Of a DNA stretch of 64,000 nucleotides, positions 9,442 to 20,246 are shown in pieces. The notes beneath the pieces were generated by a model. That model ran no database searches, was not told the origin of the DNA, and worked only from the letters and a program-made list of their open reading frames with translations. Source of the stretch: Streptomyces hydrogenans (lineage in GTDB: Bacteria; Actinomycetota; Actinomycetes; Streptomycetales; Streptomycetaceae). Position 1 is the stretch's first letter; each line of letters begins with the position of its first letter. The DNA is taken from contig NZ_BNBS01000026.1 in assembly GCF_014656075.1 (NCBI RefSeq), positions 17,691 through 81,690 on the forward strand. Direction: 5' to 3'. Made by a program: the position numbers and the translations under genes.

Positions 9442-9448
<7 letters not shown>
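8213..9448 (-). CDS. kynU: Kynureninase
   Basis: The protein has 411 residues, the normal length. It is a fold-type I PLP enzyme that cleaves L-kynurenine or 3-hydroxykynurenine to (3-hydroxy)anthranilate and alanine. Visible features are the N-terminal LDGNSLGALP and the PLP-phosphate contact GDSTSVQLFN. Also visible are the PLP-pyridine region AHWDLCHAAGALPVELD and the Schiff-base lysine in GCGYKYLSGGPGAPAF. A late substrate-contact region, APDLLRFGFNALY, is present too. The start overlaps the upstream ACMSD stop by seven bases. With a 3-hydroxyanthranilate dioxygenase in the operon, the physiological substrate is probably 3-hydroxykynurenine, yet no kynurenine 3-monooxygenase, tryptophan dioxygenase or formamidase lies in this window. 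Confidence 0.93.
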
Positions 9449-12233
<2,785 letters not shown>

Positions 12234-12237
<4 letters not shown>

Positions 12238-13115
12238 CGTGTCTCCCCTTCCGGCCCGGCGGGCCCGAAGGCCGCGCGCACCGAGCCGAGTCCGTCGATC
12301 CGGGCCTCCAGCACGTCTCCGGGCGCCGCGGCCGTCAGCGGGCCGAGCGGGCCGGTCAGCACCGTGTCCCCGGCCCGCAGCGGCGTGCCCCGCCGGACGA
12401 GCGCGTCGGCCAGCAGCACGGCCGCGTGCAGCGGATGGCCGAGACGGGCGACGCCCGCGCCGGTGGAGACGGGCTCGCCCCGCCGCTCCAGCACGGCTCC
12501 CGCCGTCCGCAGGTCCAGGTCGCGCAGGAGCACCGGGCGGGTGCCCAGGACGTACGCGCCCCCGGAGGCGTTGTCGGCGAGGGTGTCGACGGCCGTGACG
12601 TCCCAGTCGCGGATCCGGCTGCCGTACACGTCGACGGCCGGCAGCGCGAAGGCGACCGCCCGGATCACGTCGGCCACCGTGTGCCGCTCGTGGCCGAGGT
12701 CCCGCTCCAGGACCAGGGCCACCCCGGCCCCGGCACGCGGCTGGAGCACCGCGCCCCAGGGGAGTTCGGCCCCGTCCGGCACGGCCGTGTCGTCGAGCAG
12801 GACGCCGGAGGCCGGGCCGTCGGCGCCGGGCCGGTGCGGCGCCGGAGGGGAGGCCGGGCCGGTCCTCCAGCCGGTGACCCGGCGGCCGGCGGCGATCCGG
12901 CGCCCGGTCACGAGGGACTGGACGGCGTGGGCCGCGTCCAGGTCGCCGGGCGGCAGCAGGTCCCGGACCGGCGCGCAGGGGACGCCGGTGCGGTACGCCT
13001 CCTCGACGCGGGCGGCGGCGGCCGCCACCGCGTCGGAGGGGAGCGGCGTCGTCGGGCGGGCCGCGTCCGGGCGGGGCGCGGTCTCCCGGGAGGGGGTGTC
13101 GTCCGTCGTCGTCAC
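12234..13115 (-). CDS. Diverged 2-oxopent-4-enoate hydratase-like protein with altered metal site
   Basis: The protein has 293 residues and starts at GTG, overlapping the dehydrogenase stop (GTGA). The scaffold is clearly MhpD/oxalocrotonate-decarboxylase-like: [22 protein letters not shown] and [13 protein letters not shown]. The key residues have changed, though. The lysine loop usually written GYKIGLTS reads GWRTGPAS. The two metal-ligand glutamates of the usual RVEAEIAF read RAGAGVAL. The third glutamate (usually AIEIVDSR) is Asp in AVDVYGSR. It sits where the hydratase step of the pathway is expected. Either it has lost catalysis and acts as a partner of the intact decarboxylase, as hydratase and decarboxylase form complexes in related pathways, or it is decaying while still in frame. 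Confidence 0.8.
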
Positions 13116-14539
13116 AGCTTCACGCACACGTTCATCGGCTCGGAGAAGAAGTCGAGGGAGTGGTCGCCGCCCTCGCGCCCGATCCCGGACGCCTTCACCC
13201 CGCCGAAGGGGGTGCGGAGGTCGCGCAGGTTCCAGGTGTTGACCCAGGCGATGCCGACGTCGAGGGCGGGGGCGACCCGGTGCGCGCGGCTCACGTCGCC
13301 GGTCCACACCGTGGCGGCGAGGCCGTACGGACCGGCGTTGGCCAGCGCCAGTGCCTCCTCCTCGGTGTCGAAGGGGGCCAGGTGCACGACGGGGCCGAAG
13401 ATCTCCTCCCGGACCGCTGGGTGGTCCTCCGGCAGTCCGGTCAGCACCGTGGGCTCCACCCAGAAGCCGCCGTCCCGCGCGTCGCCGAACGACGGCACCC
13501 CGCCGCCCGCCAGGACCTCGCCGTCCGCGGCGGCCCGGTCCAGATGGCCGAGGACCTTGTCGCGGTGGGCGGCGGAGATCATCGGGCCGTATCCGGCCAG
13601 GTCCTTCGCCCCGGCCGCGAGCGCCCCGGCGAACTCCTCGAACACCGGCCGCTCCACGTACACCCGCTCGGTGCACAGGCAGACCTGCCCGCTGTGCGTG
13701 AAGGCCGAGCGGAGGGTCCCCTCCACGGCCCGCTCCAGGTCCGCGTCGGCGAAGACGAGCCCGGCGTTCTTGCCGCCGAGTTCGAAGGAGACCGGGGCCA
13801 GCCGGTCCGCCGCGGCCCGCATGATCGACGAGCCGGTGCGGGACTCGCCGGTGAAGGCGACGGCGTCCACCCCGGGGTGCTCGGTCAGCCACTGTCCGGC
13901 CGCGTCCGCCCCCTGGCCGTGGACCAGCTGGAAGACGTCCGCCGGCAGCTCCGCCCCGGCGATCACCTCCGCGAGCAGGCAGGCGGTGGACGGCGTGAGC
14001 TCCGACGGCTTGGCGACCACGGTGTTGCCCATGGCGAGGGCCGGGGCGACCTTCCAGGTGAGCAGCAGCAGCGGCAGGTTCCACGGCGAGACCACCGCGA
14101 CCACGCCGAGCGGCTTGCGCACCGTGTAGTTCAGCGCGCCGCGCCCGTCCGGGGTCCCGGTGTGCCAGGAGCGCTCGCTCCGGCCGGCCAGGAGGTCCGC
14201 GTACGAACGGAAGTTGGCGACGGCCCTCGGGATGTCGACCGTCGCGGCGAGCGCGCGGGGCTTGCCGGTGTCCGCGCACTCGGCGGCGACGAACTCCTCG
14301 AAGCGCCCCTCGATGCCGTCGGCGATCCGGTGCAGCGCCCGCGACCGCTCCGCCGGGCTCCACCCGGCCCAGGGCCCGCGCAGCGCCTCGCGGGCCGCGC
14401 CGACCGCCCGGTCGACCAGTTCCCGCGAGGCCGCGGGCACCTCTCCGACGGTGCGGCCGGTGACCGGGTCGACGAGCGGGAACGGCACGCCGGACGCGTC
14501 GAACCCGCCTCCTACGTAATGCCGCACGGGTGAACTCAC
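13112..14539 (-). CDS. 2-Aminomuconate-6-semialdehyde dehydrogenase (ALDH family)
   Basis: The protein has 475 residues. It starts at GTG with GGAGG eight bases upstream, and it is the first gene of the operon. Typical aldehyde dehydrogenase elements are the NAD-binding VSPWNLPLLLLTWK and AKPSELTP, the glycine-rich AFTGESRTGSSI, the general base in FELGGKNAGLVF, and the nucleophile Cys in HSGQVCLCTERVYV. The HSGQVCLCTER motif is characteristic of the 2-hydroxymuconate/2-aminomuconate semialdehyde dehydrogenase group. It oxidises the ACMSD product to 2-aminomuconate for the RidA deaminase. Confidence 0.9.
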   Translation of the reverse strand: MSSPVRHYVGGGFDASGVPFPLVDPVTGRTVGEVPAASRELVDRAVGAAREALRGPWAGWSPAERSRALHRIADGIEGRFEEFVAAECADTGKPRALAATVDIPRAVANFRSYADLLAGRSERSWHTGTPDGRGALNYTVRKPLGVVAVVSPWNLPLLLLTWKVAPALAMGNTVVAKPSELTPSTACLLAEVIAGAELPADVFQLVHGQGADAAGQWLTEHPGVDAVAFTGESRTGSSIMRAAADRLAPVSFELGGKNAGLVFADADLERAVEGTLRSAFTHSGQVCLCTERVYVERPVFEEFAGALAAGAKDLAGYGPMISAAHRDKVLGHLDRAAADGEVLAGGGVPSFGDARDGGFWVEPTVLTGLPEDHPAVREEIFGPVVHLAPFDTEEEALALANAGPYGLAATVWTGDVSRAHRVAPALDVGIAWVNTWNLRDLRTPFGGVKASGIGREGGDHSLDFFSEPMNVCVKL

Positions 14540-14596
14540 CTTGCAGACCTCCGTTGCTGGGCCCGGGACTGTCCGAAACTCGACCCCGGGGCGTGC

Positions 14597-14670
14597 CGGT
14601 ATAGTGCGCCCACCCAGCTATGCCGATCCAATGCCGATCGGTGCGAGAGGTATAGCGATCCTGGTATGCG
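14597..14670. promoter_or_regulatory. Divergent control region with repeated LysR-type half-sites
   Basis: The region lies between the divergent dehydrogenase operon and LysR gene. It holds ATAG (14601) inverted to CTAT (14618) across 13 bases, two direct copies of TGCCGATC exactly 11 bp apart (14621 and 14632), and TATAGCGATC at 14651. GGTAT recurs at 14598, 14649 and 14663. Spacing on one helical face fits LysR tetramer binding. The exact -35/-10 elements could not be assigned. Confidence 0.5.
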
Positions 14671-14792
14671 GGGGAGGTTGGTGCGCGCGGCGCGCCGTCG
14701 GTGACCGGCCCCGGGCATCCCGGGACGACTCCCCGCGGCCCGGGCGACCGGTGACCGGGCCGCCCGGCACTCCTCGGAAGGAGACGGCTCCG

Positions 14793-15761
14793 ATGGACCT
14801 TCTGGACGGCCGGCTGAAGTTCCGGCACCTGACCCTGCTCCTCGCGGTCTTCGAGCACGGGAGCGTGGTGCGGGCGGCCGAGACCCTGCACCTGACGCAG
14901 CCCGCCGCGACCCGGACGCTGCGGGAGCTGGAGGCCATCGCCGAACTGCCGCTCTTCACCCGAGTGCCGCGCGGGATGCGGCCCACCGTCTACGGCGAGG
15001 CCCTCGTCGCGCACGCCCGCGCGGTCGTCGCCGAGGTGCGGCGCGCCGAGGAGCACCTCACCGGACTGCGGCAGGGGCAGGACGGCACGGTCACCGTGGG
15101 CACCCTGCTCGCCGGGGCCAACGTGCTGCTGCCCCGGGCCGTCGCCCGGCTCAAGAAGGAGCGGCCCCGGCTCACCGTCGTCGTCCGGGAGGGCACCCCG
15201 GACGTGCTCCACCCGGCGCTGCTCGGCGGCGAACTCGACGTCATCGTCGGCCGGGTGGGCGCCGCGACCGGCGAGGGCGAGAAGGTGCGGCAGCGGATGC
15301 TCTACCGCGAGCCCATCCGGCTCGCCGTCCGCTCCGGGCATCCGCTGCTCGCGGAGCGGACGGTCGCGCTCACCGACGCGCTCGGCTTCCCGTGGATCCT
15401 GCCGGTCGAGCAGACCGCCCTCCGCCACGAGCTGGGCGCGCTCTTCGTCGACCGGGGGCTCTCGCTGCCGGCCGACCGGGTCGAGTGCACGTCCATCCTG
15501 ACCATGCGGGCGCTGCTGCTCCAGACCGACATGGTGGCCCTGCTGCCGGAGCTGGTCCTGCGCGACGACGAACACCTGGTGGCGCTGCCCGTCGAACTCC
15601 CCTCCGTGGGACGCACGGTGGGCGTCACCGAGGCCGCCCACCGCACCCGCACCCCGGCGCTCGCCGCGCTCCTCCACCACCTCGACGAGGAGGCGGCCGT
15701 GCTGCGCGAGAGCCTCGGCGGGGGCCCGCTCAGACCGGGAGGCGGGCCAGCAGCCCCGTGA
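14793..15761 (+). CDS. LysR-family regulator of the kynurenine operon
   Basis: The protein has 322 residues. The ATG has AGGAG about ten bases upstream. The N-terminal winged helix-turn-helix is LTLLLAVFEHGSVVRAAETL followed by HLTQPAATRTLRELE (residues 12-50), then a type 2 periplasmic-binding-like sensor domain beginning near GTVTVGTLLAG. LysR proteins usually activate a divergent operon in response to a pathway intermediate, and this one faces the seven-gene kynurenine operon. A kynurenine, anthranilate or muconate-type effector is the natural guess. Its 3' end overlaps the convergent acyl-CoA dehydrogenase gene by 32 bp. Confidence 0.9.
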   Translation: MDLLDGRLKFRHLTLLLAVFEHGSVVRAAETLHLTQPAATRTLRELEAIAELPLFTRVPRGMRPTVYGEALVAHARAVVAEVRRAEEHLTGLRQGQDGTVTVGTLLAGANVLLPRAVARLKKERPRLTVVVREGTPDVLHPALLGGELDVIVGRVGAATGEGEKVRQRMLYREPIRLAVRSGHPLLAERTVALTDALGFPWILPVEQTALRHELGALFVDRGLSLPADRVECTSILTMRALLLQTDMVALLPELVLRDDEHLVALPVELPSVGRTVGVTEAAHRTRTPALAALLHHLDEEAAVLRESLGGGPLRPGGGPAAP

Positions 15762-17457
15762 AGTCCGTCGCCGGCGGGAGGGTGCCGAAGGCGAGGCCCT
15801 GGTCGCCGGAGAGGCGCGAGGCGCAGAACGCGTCGGCGACCGCCGCCGGGGCGTGCCGGACCAGGAGCGAGCCCTGGAGCACCAGCGCCGCCCGCTCGGC
15901 GACCCGGCGGGCGCGCAGCGGGGCGTCCTCGGTGAGGCGCAGTTCGCCCTGGAGGCCGGTCCAGGCCGCGTCGAGCCGCCGGTCGGCGCCGGACGCCGCC
16001 TCGACCTCCGCGCGGAAGGCCGCCAGGGCCTCCGGCTCGCGGGCCAGGGCGCGCAGCAGGTCGAGGGCGCTGACGTTGCCGGAGCCCTCCCAGATGCTGT
16101 TGAGCGGGGCCTCGCGGTACATCCTGGGCATGCCCGACGCCTCGTCGTAGCCGTTGCCGCCGAGGCATTCCAGGGCCTCGGCGACGGCGGCGGGCTGCCG
16201 CTTGCAGACCCAGTACTTGCCGACGGCGGTGGCCAGGCGGAGGAAGGCCCGCTCGCCCTCGTCGCCGAGCCGGGCGCGGTCCGCGGCGCCGGCCAGCCGC
16301 AGGCCGAGGGTGGTGGCGGCCTCCGACTCCAGGGCCAGGTCGGCGAGGACGTTCCGCATCAGCGGCTGGTCGATCAGCGTGGCGCCGAACACCGAGCGGT
16401 GGCGGGCGTGATGGGCCGCCTGGGCGAGCGCGCCCCGGATGCCGGCGGCGGAGCCGAGCACGCAGTCCAGGCGGGTCATGGTCACCATGTCGATGATGGT
16501 CCGCACGCCCTTGCCCTCGACGCCGACCAGCCACGCGACCGTGTCGTCGAACTCCGGCTCGCTGCTGGCGTTGGAGCGGTTGCCGAGCTTGTCCTTGAGC
16601 CGCTGGATGCGGAAGGTGTTGCGGCTGCCGTCGGGCAGGACGCGCGGCACCAGGAAGCAGGAGAGGCCGCCGGGCGCCTGCGCGAGGACCAGGAAGACGT
16701 CGTTCATCGGCGCGCTGGTGAACCACTTGTGGCCGCGCAGGCGCCAGGTGCCGTCCGGGAGTTCGGTGGCGGTCGTGGTGTTGGCGCGCACGTCGCTGCC
16801 GCCCTGCTTCTCGGTCATGCCCATCCCGGCGAGCAGCCCGCGCTTGCCCGCCGGGGCGCGCAGCCCGGGGTCGTACGAGCGGCTGGTGAGCAGCGGCACG
16901 TACGTCTCGGCGAGTTCGGGGGAGTGGCGCAGCGCCGGGACGACGGCGTACGTCATGGAGACCGGGCACAGGTGGCCCGGCTCCAGCGTGGTGGCGAGCA
17001 TGAAACCGCCCGCGCGCGCCACGTGCGCGCCGGGCCGGTCGTCGGCCCAGGCGGCGCCGGCGAGGCCCTCGCCCACGGAGAGGTCCATCAGCCGGTGGTA
17101 GGCCGGGTGGAACTCGACCTCGTCGATCCGGTTGCCGTACCGGTCGTGGGTGCGCAGCTCGGGCTCGTGGCGGTTGGCCTGGTCCGCCCAGTGCTGGGCC
17201 TCCTCGCCCGCGACGACGCGGCCGAAGCGGTGCAGGTCCTCCAGGTGCCATCCGGCGCCCTCCCGCTCGACGCCTTCGAGCAGCACCGGGTCGGCCGCCG
17301 CGTCGTGACCGGTCAGCGGCGGGGTCTGGTTGGTGACGGCGTGCGTCACGGCGGTGGGACGGCTCCGGGGCGTGGCGCCGGGGCCGGCGTCGGCCTCGCG
17401 CGGGGCGGTCGCGAGAGCGGCGGCGGTGGCGGTGTCGGAGCCGGGGGTCGTGGTCAC
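15730..17457 (-). CDS. AidB-like acyl-CoA dehydrogenase
   Basis: The protein has 575 residues. The GTG start has GGAGGAG eight bases upstream; upstream in-frame extension is unsupported. The protein has the long AidB/DszC-like layout: an N-terminal domain of about 180 residues, the FAD-binding GMGMTEKQGGSDVRANTTTA segment, RGHKWFTSAPMNDVFLVLAQ, and the strongly conserved late motif ECLGGNGYDEASGMPRMYRE followed by APLNSIWEGSGN. E. coli AidB is an isovaleryl-CoA dehydrogenase-like flavoprotein of the adaptive response that binds DNA. Actinobacterial relatives are mostly of unknown substrate. It probably belongs with the TetR gene 157 bp upstream. Confidence 0.85.
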   Translation of the reverse strand: MTTTPGSDTATAAALATAPREADAGPGATPRSRPTAVTHAVTNQTPPLTGHDAAADPVLLEGVEREGAGWHLEDLHRFGRVVAGEEAQHWADQANRHEPELRTHDRYGNRIDEVEFHPAYHRLMDLSVGEGLAGAAWADDRPGAHVARAGGFMLATTLEPGHLCPVSMTYAVVPALRHSPELAETYVPLLTSRSYDPGLRAPAGKRGLLAGMGMTEKQGGSDVRANTTTATELPDGTWRLRGHKWFTSAPMNDVFLVLAQAPGGLSCFLVPRVLPDGSRNTFRIQRLKDKLGNRSNASSEPEFDDTVAWLVGVEGKGVRTIIDMVTMTRLDCVLGSAAGIRGALAQAAHHARHRSVFGATLIDQPLMRNVLADLALESEAATTLGLRLAGAADRARLGDEGERAFLRLATAVGKYWVCKRQPAAVAEALECLGGNGYDEASGMPRMYREAPLNSIWEGSGNVSALDLLRALAREPEALAAFRAEVEAASGADRRLDAAWTGLQGELRLTEDAPLRARRVAERAALVLQGSLLVRHAPAAVADAFCASRLSGDQGLAFGTLPPATDFTGLLARLPV

Positions 17458-17614
17458 GGTGGCTGCTCCTCCGGAAGGCGGGTCGGTACGGGGCACGGTG
17501 CGGGTCGCCTGGCGCCGGTCGCGTGGGCCGGCGGAGGCGGTGGGGCGGTGGGGCGGACGGTCGAGCGGTCGGGTGGACTCGGGCACGGGGCAGGGGTCGC
17601 GGGCCCGTCACGGC

Positions 17615-18223
17615 TTACGGCGCGGGCGCGCCCGCGCAGCGCAGGGCCATCGCGGTGAGTTCGGCGAGGAGGGCCTCGGTGGTGGTGCCGTCGGGGGTGC
17701 CGAGCGGGTCGACCAGGACCTCGCCGATCGCGCCGGTGAGCGCGGCGGCGGTGATCTCGCCGTTCTGCTCCGGAAGCACCCCGTCCGCGATCCCCTCGCG
17801 CACCACGGCGGCGAAGAGCGCGCGGTAGCGGCGCCGGAAGTCCAGCCGCTCGGCGCCGACGGCGGGCTCGGCCGGGGCGGCGAGCAGGGCGTAGGCGAGC
17901 CCGCGGTTCTCCAGGGCTCGGCGGGCGAAGACGTGGATGCCGCGGCTCAGTCGCTCGACCGGGTCGCCGGGCGCGGTCAGCACCTCGCCGAGCACCTCCA
18001 CCTCGCGCCCGGCGGCGCGCCGGAAGACCTCCACGGCGAGCGCCGCCTTGGACGGGAAGTGCTGGTAGACGGAGCCGGCCGCGATCCCGGCGGCGTCGGC
18101 GACCGCGGTCACGGACGCCTGGGACCAGCCCACCTCGGCGACGACCGAGGTGGCGCAGGCGACCAGATGCTCCCGGGCGACTTCGAGCCGGCGGATCTCG
18201 GCTGGGGTCTTGCGGTAGGCCAT
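17615..18223 (-). CDS. TetR-family regulator
   Basis: The protein has 202 residues. The DNA-binding domain, residues 15-65, reads LVACATSVVAEVGWSQASVT then AVADAAGIAAGSVYQHFPSK, a canonical TetR helix-turn-helix. The ligand domain is not assignable by eye. It is transcribed toward the AidB-like gene, which it may control. A TGAA-N6-TTCA palindrome nine bases upstream of its start suggests autoregulation. The stop codon is TAA, rare in this window. Confidence 0.9.
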   Translation of the reverse strand: MAYRKTPAEIRRLEVAREHLVACATSVVAEVGWSQASVTAVADAAGIAAGSVYQHFPSKAALAVEVFRRAAGREVEVLGEVLTAPGDPVERLSRGIHVFARRALENRGLAYALLAAPAEPAVGAERLDFRRRYRALFAAVVREGIADGVLPEQNGEITAAALTGAIGEVLVDPLGTPDGTTTEALLAELTAMALRCAGAPAP

Positions 18224-18231
18224 GGAAGAAG

Positions 18232-18245
18232 TGAACCATCATTCA
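18232..18245. promoter_or_regulatory. Putative TetR operator
   Basis: TGAACCATCATTCA is an inverted repeat TGAA-N6-TTCA, read TGAATGATGGTTCA on the gene's strand. It lies where the promoter of the TetR gene must be. The pattern is like operators of fatty-acid-type TetR repressors. Confidence 0.5.
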
Positions 18246-18609
18246 GAGTTTCCCGCCACGGTCGGCTCCCCCCGGCCCGGGCACGTCAGGAGAACGTGAC
18301 GCACCTCCGCGCCCCGCGGGGACGGCGTCGTTCGCGCGGCCGGCACCGAGGAAGCCCTCGCGACGGCGAACGGGCCCGGAGTCGCGCACGGCCCGCTACG
18401 AGATCCCGCGCGAGGTCGTGCTCCGCGACGCGCTCCCGCGCCCGCCCTCGGGCAGGGCCACCGAGCACGTCCCGCGGGCGGAACTCACCGCGGGCGCCCG
18501 GTTTCGCGTCGGGCCGGACGGCCGGACGCGGCCGGGTCGGTGCCCCGGCCGAGAACACGGGCGGGTACGAAGGGGCCGGGGCGGCCCCGGCAAGGGCACG
18601 TCACCGGGA

Positions 18610-18801
18610 CGGCTCGACGCCGGCGTCGACCTGGTCGCCGAGCGCGGCAGGGGCGCCCTCACCATGGACGCCGTCGCCGCTTGGGCCGGCGACGGCGAGC
18701 CCGCGCACCTCCCGACGCTGCCGCGTACGCCCTCCCTGGGGGCTACCGCCGGGCGGGCGGCGCGGCTCCCGGGCATCCTCCTGTCGGCCCTGCGCGGCTG
18801 A
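18610..18801 (+). pseudogene. Remnant of a TetR N-terminal domain
   Basis: One frame reads RLDAGVDLVAERGRGALTMD followed by AVAAWAGDGEP. This is a recognisable TetR first helix and start of the helix-turn-helix, but the expected recognition helix (TLYRRWPSK-like) is scrambled into HLPTLPRTPSL. No proper start or ligand domain follows. The rest of 18246-18836 contains no convincing gene. It reads as a decayed regulator. Confidence 0.4.
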
Positions 18802-18836
18802 GCCCGGCCCGCGCGCGGCCCGGCCCGACCGGCCGG

Positions 18837-20084
18837 TCAGCCGAAGTCGGGGATGGGGTGGTCGGGGGTCAGGGCGGCGGCGATCCGCTGCGCGAGGGTG
18901 TGGGCGGTGTGGCCGGCGGCGGCGTCCGGGTCCTGGGTGGTGGAGACGGCGACGGCCAGCCGCTCGGAGGGGAGGTACGCCTGGGACGCCGAGTACCCGA
19001 AGAAGAGCGGGTGCTGGGCGACCCAGTCGCCGAGGACGAGCACGCCGAGGCCGTAGTGGGTCCGCTCGGTCTGGGCGAGGCAGACCGTCGCCGGGCACTT
19101 CCGGGTCGCGTGGCCCAGGCCGACCGTTCCCGGGTCCAGCAGCTCGTGGTACGACGCGGGGGAGAGGAGCGCGCCGGAGCCGATGCCGGCCGCCGAGCGG
19201 GCCAGGTCGCAGATGTCGGTGGTCTGCACGGCGCCGGGCGCGGTGGTCCACGAGGGGTTCCAGAAGGTGGACTCCTCGTAGGTGCCGCGGTCGGAGGTGA
19301 AGGCGTGCAGGATCGGTTCCGGGATCTCGGGCGTGGAGGAGTTCCGGGTCTCGTCCAGCCCCAGCGGCCCGAGGACCTGGCGGCGGAGCAGCACGTCGAG
19401 CCGGGTCCCGGTGATCTTCTCCAGGGCGGCGCCGAGGAGGAGGAAGTTGGCGTGCGAATAGCTCCAGTTGGTGCCCGGCCGGTACCACCGGTCCCGGCCC
19501 GTCGACAGGGCGACCAGTTCGCCGGCGGTCCACTGACGGAACGGGTTCGCCACGACCGCCTGCTGGAAGGCGGGCAACCTGACGTAGTCGACGAGCCCGG
19601 TGGTGGAGGCGGCGAGCATCCGCAGGGTGATCCGGTCGCCCTGCGGCAGGTCCGGCAGCCAGCGCCCGACCGGGTCGTCGAGCCCGACCCGGCCCTGGTC
19701 GACCAGGCGCAGCAGGGCGGTGCCCAGGTAGCTGATCGCGATGTTGCCGTTCCGGAAGTGCATCGCGGGGTCCGCCGGGACGCCGGTCATCGACGTGCCG
19801 AGCGCGGCGGTGACGACCTCGCGGTCCCCGCGGGTCACCCGCACGATCACCGACTTGAGGCCCAGCTCCGCCCGGGTCCGCTCGGCGATCCGCAGCACCT
19901 CCCGGGCCGGGCCGCGGCCGGGCGCCTCGGAGGCCGCGCAGGGCCGGTGCCGGCCGCCGTCCCCGCCCGGGGGCGTGGCGGGGGCGGCGGCCCGGCCGGT
20001 CGCGGGGGAGACGAGGGAGGCGAGGGCGAGGAACGCGGTGAGGGCGGCGAGCCGTGACCGCGACACCGGACGGGCTGGTCTCAT
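18837..20084 (-). CDS. Secreted serine-hydrolase-like (class C beta-lactamase fold) pseudoenzyme
   Basis: The protein has 415 residues with a signal peptide (residues 1-33, ending GRAAA). The fold is that of class C beta-lactamases/D-Ala-D-Ala carboxypeptidases: LLRLVDQGRVGLDDPVGRWL, LRMLAASTTGL, WYRPGTNWSYSHANFLLLGA and LDVLLRRQVLGPLGL. The catalytic signature is absent. Where SxxK is expected (as in FRIGSVTK) the sequence is FRNGNIAI, so both the nucleophilic serine and the lysine are missing. The YxN motif reads YSH. It is therefore probably a binding or regulatory protein. The frame is otherwise intact. The ribosome binding site before the ATG is weak. Confidence 0.8.
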   Translation of the reverse strand: MRPARPVSRSRLAALTAFLALASLVSPATGRAAAPATPPGGDGGRHRPCAASEAPGRGPAREVLRIAERTRAELGLKSVIVRVTRGDREVVTAALGTSMTGVPADPAMHFRNGNIAISYLGTALLRLVDQGRVGLDDPVGRWLPDLPQGDRITLRMLAASTTGLVDYVRLPAFQQAVVANPFRQWTAGELVALSTGRDRWYRPGTNWSYSHANFLLLGAALEKITGTRLDVLLRRQVLGPLGLDETRNSSTPEIPEPILHAFTSDRGTYEESTFWNPSWTTAPGAVQTTDICDLARSAAGIGSGALLSPASYHELLDPGTVGLGHATRKCPATVCLAQTERTHYGLGVLVLGDWVAQHPLFFGYSASQAYLPSERLAVAVSTTQDPDAAAGHTAHTLAQRIAAALTPDHPIPDFG

Positions 20085-20246
20085 GCCCGGAGTATCGGCC
20101 GGAGCCCCCGCCCCGGCGGCCCGCCGGAGACCCGACGCGCACGCGCGTCACCCGTCTGTCCGCGACGTACGGCCTCCCCGGGGGCGGGCGGCGGGCGTCC
20201 GGCGCCGGACGCCCGGGCGGCGGTGCTGTCGGTGCCGTCTGGTTCC

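Noticed and set aside
18418..18801. 127-residue intact gene
   Set aside because: Only about 30 residues resemble a protein family (TetR N-terminus). The rest is Arg/Pro-rich and lacks a start signal, so it was listed as a remnant instead.
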